From: Sphingobacteriaceae bacterium | Lineage (GTDB): Bacteria > Bacteroidota > Bacteroidia > B-17B0 > Aurantibacillaceae | Assembly (NCBI GenBank): GCA_023251695.1 | Contig: JAHEYE010000117.1 | Span: 1 to 9,856, forward strand | Direction of reading: 5' to 3' | Length of the DNA: 9,856 nt | Translations under genes and position numbers: made by a program | Notes under the pieces: model-generated | Database searches by the model: none | What the model saw: only the letters and a program-made list of their open reading frames with translations | Told to the model about the DNA's origin: nothing | Part shown: positions 6,428 through 9,856 of the stretch, piece by piece | Layout of the letters: each line of letters starts with the position of its first letter | Numbering within the stretch: position 1 is the first letter of the stretch

Positions 6428-7938
6428 TATTCAACAAAAAAGTTCATCAATCGTCTGCGTAATTTACTTGCATAAGATTGAAATAACCAATCGGTATAGT
6501 TATTGGTAGCGTTAATGCATTTACCAAATTGTTTAACGCGGTATTTCATTTCTTCAGTAAGCAAATTGTAAAGTTCAAACGCTTCTTCAAAATCAGAGGC
6601 ATTATCCTTTATCCGTCCGAAATGATCTTCCAACGATTCATCAACTACAACCTGTGGTTTTAAACCACGACGTAAAACTGCCAAATAATGATCTCGCACA
6701 ATAAATGATTCCTGAGAAGAATTTAAGAAACGCTCCTTAATTTCAGGAGGCATTTCGTAATCATTTTCTAATTCATAATCCCACTCATCTTTATAGCGGT
6801 GCTCTAAATATAAATGCGGTGCCACAAAAACGTGTTTCCAATCAATAGGATATTGCCATAAATTAAAACGACGCGAATTATTTCCTAAATCTAAAATCTT
6901 AAATTGCGGTTTATTTGGTAACACACGACTACCACGACCAATCATTTGATGATACAACGTTAAAGATTTTGTTGCACGGTTTAGCATAATGGTTTCCACT
7001 TCCGGCTCATCGAAACCTGTTGTTAAAATACTTACCGACGACAAAACACCATCTTTTGTATTGCGGAACCAGTCTAAAGTTTCGGCGCGTTCCTTATCGC
7101 TGAAAGTACTATCCAAATGTTTTACGGGATAACCTTTTTTCTTAAAAGTTTCGTAAACAGCACGGCTTGTTAAAATACCGGCGTTGAAAATTAATGTTTT
7201 CGTTCCTTTAGCTACTTCTTCGTAAGCCTCAATTAGCTTACTCTGCATCATAGCTTGGGTATATAAAGTTTCGTGAGAGCCCACTGTAAATTCACCTGTA
7301 GTACCAATACGAAGTGAACTTAAATTTACATCGTATGAATAAGTAACGCCCTCACATAAATAACCTTGTTCAATTAAATTCGGAATGCTTTGTCCCACTA
7401 TTAAATCGCTATAGGTTTGGTAAAGCGGTAATTTTTTATTGCTGCTTAATGGTGTTGCTGTAACGCCTAAAATATTTATATCATTAAAATAATGAAAAAT
7501 TTTGCGGAAGGAATTATTATGCGCTTCATCTACAATCACCAAACCAATATCTTCCAAAAACTGATCATTCTCCTGTAATCGGTTATTTAATGTTTCAACT
7601 AAGGCAGTAAAACAACCATATTCGCTTTGTGCCGGCAAGTCTTTCACTTCGGAATTTATGACTTTGTTTTTAATTCCTAATTCGCCCAACACATCCGAAG
7701 TTTGTTTACTTAATTCGATGCGATGCGTTAAAATGAGCACTTTACGTTTATATTTTTCAATATAACGGCGCGCGATTTCAGAAAAAATAATTGTTTTACC
7801 GCCGCCGGTCGGTAACTGAAATAATAAATTAGCATTGGGTGGTAAATCTACCAGACGCTTAAAAATGTTTTCTACGGCTTCTGCCTGGTACGGATACAAT
7901 TGCCTTGGTTCGGCAGCAACAACTTGTTCTTCGGTCAT
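6427..7938 (-). CDS. Superfamily 2 DEAH-type helicase (SSL2/RadD-like)
   Basis: An ATP-dependent nucleic-acid helicase or translocase of 503 residues with both RecA-like lobes. Lobe 1: RQLYPYQAEAV (12-22) as Q-type motif, Walker A LPTGGGKT (42-49), motif Ia LTHRIEL (70-76), Walker B DEAH (137-140) and TATP (160-163). Lobe 2: IFNAG (250-254), TTGFDEP (306-312) and motif VI QMIGRGSR (331-338). The last 150 or so residues are acidic and helical, with no zinc-finger cysteines, and resemble no domain I can name. The layout recalls RadD/YejH and the SSL2-type proteins linked to DNA repair, but exact function is not settled. No nuclease, methylase or phage gene lies beside it, so a restriction or defence role is not supported. 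It is the first gene of a three-gene operon and has a good -7 box upstream. Confidence 0.85.
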   Translation of the reverse strand: MTEEQVVAAEPRQLYPYQAEAVENIFKRLVDLPPNANLLFQLPTGGGKTIIFSEIARRYIEKYKRKVLILTHRIELSKQTSDVLGELGIKNKVINSEVKDLPAQSEYGCFTALVETLNNRLQENDQFLEDIGLVIVDEAHNNSFRKIFHYFNDINILGVTATPLSSNKKLPLYQTYSDLIVGQSIPNLIEQGYLCEGVTYSYDVNLSSLRIGTTGEFTVGSHETLYTQAMMQSKLIEAYEEVAKGTKTLIFNAGILTSRAVYETFKKKGYPVKHLDSTFSDKERAETLDWFRNTKDGVLSSVSILTTGFDEPEVETIMLNRATKSLTLYHQMIGRGSRVLPNKPQFKILDLGNNSRRFNLWQYPIDWKHVFVAPHLYLEHRYKDEWDYELENDYEMPPEIKERFLNSSQESFIVRDHYLAVLRRGLKPQVVVDESLEDHFGRIKDNASDFEEAFELYNLLTEEMKYRVKQFGKCINATNNYTDWLFQSYASKLRRRLMNFFVE

Positions 7939-7952
7939 AAAAAATTAACCGT

Positions 7953-7960
7953 CAAATATA
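7953..7960 (-). promoter_or_regulatory. Promoter -7 box of the helicase operon
   Basis: TATATTTG on the minus strand matches TAnnTTTG exactly and ends 14 bases before the helicase ATG. No good TTTG lies 17-23 bases upstream, so the -33 element is weak or the promoter needs help. Confidence 0.5.
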
Positions 7961-7993
7961 AGCTTTTATTAAGGTTTAACCATTATTTCTATC

Positions 7994-8010
7994 AACATTT
8001 AATTAATGTT
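7994..8010. promoter_or_regulatory. 17-base palindrome between divergent promoters
   Basis: The half-sites aacatt (7994-7999) and aatgtt (8005-8010) are exact reverse complements around a 5-base AT spacer. The site lies between the helicase -7 box and the aminotransferase -33 box, a suitable place for a dimeric regulator. In AT-rich DNA such a site can also occur by chance. Confidence 0.35.
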
Positions 8011-8014
8011 TAGC

Positions 8015-8047
8015 TTGCTCTACAGCCGTTTAAAATCCGTATATTTA
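8015..8047 (+). promoter_or_regulatory. Candidate promoter of the aminotransferase gene
   Basis: TTG (8015-8017) and TATATTTA (8040-8047) are separated by 22 bases. The second box matches seven of eight positions of TAnnTTTG. It ends 22 bases before the ATG at 8070. Confidence 0.45.
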
Positions 8048-8069
8048 TGGTTTTTTTAATCTCAATTTC

Positions 8070-9269
8070 ATGCCTAAAATTTCTGATAAAGCCGTTTCGA
8101 TGCCGGCTTCTCCTATACGTAAATTAGTTCCGTTTGCAGAAGCAGCTAAAAAACGCGGAGTTAAAATATATCACTTAAATATCGGTCAACCCGATATCGA
8201 AACGCCTGATGCTTTTTTAAACGCTGTTAAAACTGCGCCTGTTAAAGTACTGGAGTATAGCCATAGTGCAGGTAATGAGAGTTACCGGAAAAAATTGAGC
8301 GGCTATTACAAATCTTATAATATCAATATTGATTTTACAGATATTATTATCACTTGCGGTGGTTCGGAAGCAATTTCAATTGCCATGCAAACTTGCTTTA
8401 ATCCCGGTGATGAAATAATTATTCCTGAACCTTTTTATGCTAACTATAATGGTTTTTCAAGGTCGGCTGATGTAATTGTTAAACCAATTCCCAGCTCCAT
8501 TGAAAGCGGATTTGCTTTACCTCCTATTTCTCAATTCGAAAAATTAATTACGCCAAAAACAAAAGGGATTATGATTTGTAATCCCGGGAACCCAACCGGT
8601 TATTTATATACAAAAGCAGAATTAGAAGCTTTACGTGACCTAGTAAAAAAATACGATTTGTTTTTATTGAGTGATGAAGTGTACCGCGAATTTTGTTACG
8701 ATGGAAAAGAATATGTTTCGGTTATGCATTTAAGTGGGATTGAAAACAATGTTATTTTATTGGACTCAATTTCTAAACGTTACAGCGCATGTGGTGCACG
8801 TATTGGTGCTTTAATCAGTAAGAATAAAGAAGTAATGGCTTCTGCTTTAAAATTTGCACAAGCAAGATTAAGTCCGCCATCATACGGACAAATTGGCGCA
8901 GAAGGCGCATTGGATACACCTCAATCTTATTTCGATGGTGTAAAAAAAGAGTACATTGCCCGTAGAGATTTTGTGATCGATGCTTTGAATAAAATTCCCG
9001 GCGTATTTTGTCCGAAACCAAGTGGTGCCTTCTATTGCATTGCCCGTTTACCGATTGATAATTCAGATAAATTTTGTCAGTGGCTATTGGAAGGCTTCGA
9101 GCACAACAAACAAACTGTTATGTTAGCGCCGGCAACAGGATTTTATTCTACCCCGGGTGCAGGAACAAATGAAGTGCGTATTGCCTATGTTTTGAATTTA
9201 GAAGATTTGAACAACGCGATGATTTGCTTAAAGGAAGCACTGACAAAATATCCCGGTCGTACAAATTAG
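8070..9269 (+). CDS. PLP-dependent aminotransferase, fold type I (AspC-like)
   Basis: It would move an amino group between an amino acid and a 2-oxo acid using pyridoxal phosphate in the cytoplasm. The 399 residues fit the class I/II family. Visible features are the N-terminal INxGQPDxxTP stretch (38-46), cofactor-site GGSEA (97-101), NPGNPTG (171-177) with N174, SDEVY (201-205) with D202 and Y205, the lysine motif SISKRYSACGARIG (233-246) with Schiff-base K236 and R244, and R370 in NEVRIAY, which would hold the substrate carboxylate. The start follows a candidate promoter, and upstream in-frame sequence lacks support. The substrate is not clear: aspartate or tyrosine aminotransferases and branched-chain-linked enzymes share this pattern. 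It stands alone, divergent from the helicase operon, and its stop codon touches an inverted repeat. Confidence 0.9.
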   Translation: MPKISDKAVSMPASPIRKLVPFAEAAKKRGVKIYHLNIGQPDIETPDAFLNAVKTAPVKVLEYSHSAGNESYRKKLSGYYKSYNINIDFTDIIITCGGSEAISIAMQTCFNPGDEIIIPEPFYANYNGFSRSADVIVKPIPSSIESGFALPPISQFEKLITPKTKGIMICNPGNPTGYLYTKAELEALRDLVKKYDLFLLSDEVYREFCYDGKEYVSVMHLSGIENNVILLDSISKRYSACGARIGALISKNKEVMASALKFAQARLSPPSYGQIGAEGALDTPQSYFDGVKKEYIARRDFVIDALNKIPGVFCPKPSGAFYCIARLPIDNSDKFCQWLLEGFEHNKQTVMLAPATGFYSTPGAGTNEVRIAYVLNLEDLNNAMICLKEALTKYPGRTN

Positions 9270-9339
9270 CCACGAAAACACAAAGCCACTAAATCCCACT
9301 AAGTTTTTGTGATATTTTGTGTTTTTGCGTTTTAGTGGC
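9269..9339. repeat. Imperfect inverted repeat after the aminotransferase gene
   Basis: Left arm gccacgaaaacacaaa (9269-9284) pairs with the right part ending in tttagtggc (9331-9339), with two mismatches in the outer 16 bp. The inner aaaacacaaa (9275-9284) also matches tttgtgtttt (9316-9325) perfectly, and a second gccactaaa (9285-9293) is an exact complement of 9331-9339, so alternative foldings compete. The first base is the G of the TAG stop codon. From memory, repeats of the gccacgaaaacacaaa type are dispersed in many Bacteroidota. It may help stop transcription, but it lacks a GC-rich stem with a T run. Confidence 0.65.
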
Positions 9340-9390
9340 AAATCATTAAAAATTGTAATTTTATTAAGGAATTCAGTTCCGAAAAATAAA

Positions 9391-9856
9391 TTGCAAACCG
9401 GTCTCATAAAACAATTATTAAGAATCAGTTTCTTTCCCTTATGCTTTCTGGCATTAATGTGGCTCGTTTTTGGAATTGAAAATCTCTATCATTTAAATTT
9501 ATCGCAATACGGAACTTCACCACGAACAGTAAGAGGTTTAAGCGGAATTTTATTTTCACCCTTTCTTCACTCCGATCTAGGACATCTTTCAGGAAACAGT
9601 GTTCCGTTATTAATATTAGGTATGCTCACTTTTTATTTCTACAAACCTATTGCCTGGGGAAGTTTTTTATGGATTTATTTTATGGCGGGCATTTGGTTAT
9701 GGGTGGGAGGCAGAAATAATCCGGAAGGAACAATGCATCATATCGGTGCCAGCGGATTAATTTACGGTGCTGCTACTTTTTTATTTTTTAGTGGTGTTTT
9801 CCGGAAGCATCGGCCGCTAATGGTGATCTCAGCTTTAGTAGCTTTTTTGTATGGTG
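9391..9856 (+). CDS. Rhomboid family intramembrane serine protease (5' part)
   Basis: It would cleave membrane proteins within the lipid bilayer. The 155 visible codons run off the right edge. They show a first membrane helix (about residues 9-29), a loop with PRTVRGLSGILFSPFLHSD (44-62), H65 and N69 of the oxyanion motif HLxxN, hydrophobic helices, then GASG (119-122) with nucleophile S121 after HHI. The partner histidine of the catalytic dyad would lie beyond the window. The layout is like Bacteroidota rhomboids. The start is the TTG at 9391: the only in-frame ATG (9457) would remove most of the first helix, and the frame is open back to a TGA at about 9310. Another upstream TTG cannot be excluded. 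Confidence 0.85.
   Translation, partial: MQTGLIKQLLRISFFPLCFLALMWLVFGIENLYHLNLSQYGTSPRTVRGLSGILFSPFLHSDLGHLSGNSVPLLILGMLTFYFYKPIAWGSFLWIYFMAGIWLWVGGRNNPEGTMHHIGASGLIYGAATFLFFSGVFRKHRPLMVISALVAFLYG

Noticed and set aside
6427..7938. Helicase as part of a restriction or defence system
   Set aside because: Neighbours are a membrane protein, a prenyltransferase and an aminotransferase; no nuclease, methylase or integrase is present.
9356..9363. TAATTTTA as a -7 box for the rhomboid gene
   Set aside because: It lacks the final G, and no TTG lies at the right distance; the nearest is 28 bases upstream.
1..9856. CRISPR array, tRNA, rRNA or insertion sequence with transposase
   Set aside because: No regularly spaced repeats, no cloverleaf-like stretch with TTC-type arm and no transposase motif were seen in the gene-free parts.

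Overview
The window looks like chromosomal DNA from a member of the Bacteroidota. It is clearly AT-rich. Candidate promoters fit the Bacteroidota form (TTTG or TTG, then 17-23 bases, then TAnnTTTG). NusB is of the long type (about 310 residues) usual in this phylum, and the UbiA-type prenyltransferase, leucine dehydrogenase and rhomboid all resemble Bacteroidota proteins. The genus cannot be named from this sequence.

Layout. Bases 1-472 hold no convincing gene but are full of inverted repeats, including two related short hairpins that could mark a small non-autonomous repeat element. A rho-independent terminator (473-502) closes a minus-strand gene (508-2895) for an exported 795-residue protein with a CAP/SCP-like N-terminal domain and a central OmpA-like segment. 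Next, still on the minus strand, come a long-form nusB (3032-3967) and leucine dehydrogenase (4012-5115), which are probably co-transcribed from a promoter at about 5133-5161. Bases 5116-5305 hold G-runs and a short direct repeat. A compact minus-strand operon follows: SF2 helicase (6427-7938), small three-helix membrane protein (6167-6427, start overlapping the helicase stop) and UbiA-family prenyltransferase (5306-6166), whose TTG start directly follows the stop of the membrane protein in the same frame.

A 131-base divergent intergenic region (7939-8069) holds promoter-like boxes for both directions and a small palindrome. On the plus strand, a fold-type I aminotransferase (8070-9269) is followed by an imperfect inverted repeat and then the 5' part of a rhomboid protease gene, cut by the window edge.

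The genes are mostly housekeeping: transcription elongation (NusB), branched-chain amino acid metabolism (leucine dehydrogenase, perhaps the aminotransferase), quinone side-chain attachment (UbiA family), nucleic-acid remodelling (helicase) and envelope functions (CAP/OmpA protein, rhomboid). I see no defence, phage, CRISPR or secondary-metabolite system. The points most worth a second look are the CAP-OmpA fusion with its degenerate key residues, the in-frame TAA-TTG junction, and the repeat-rich left end.
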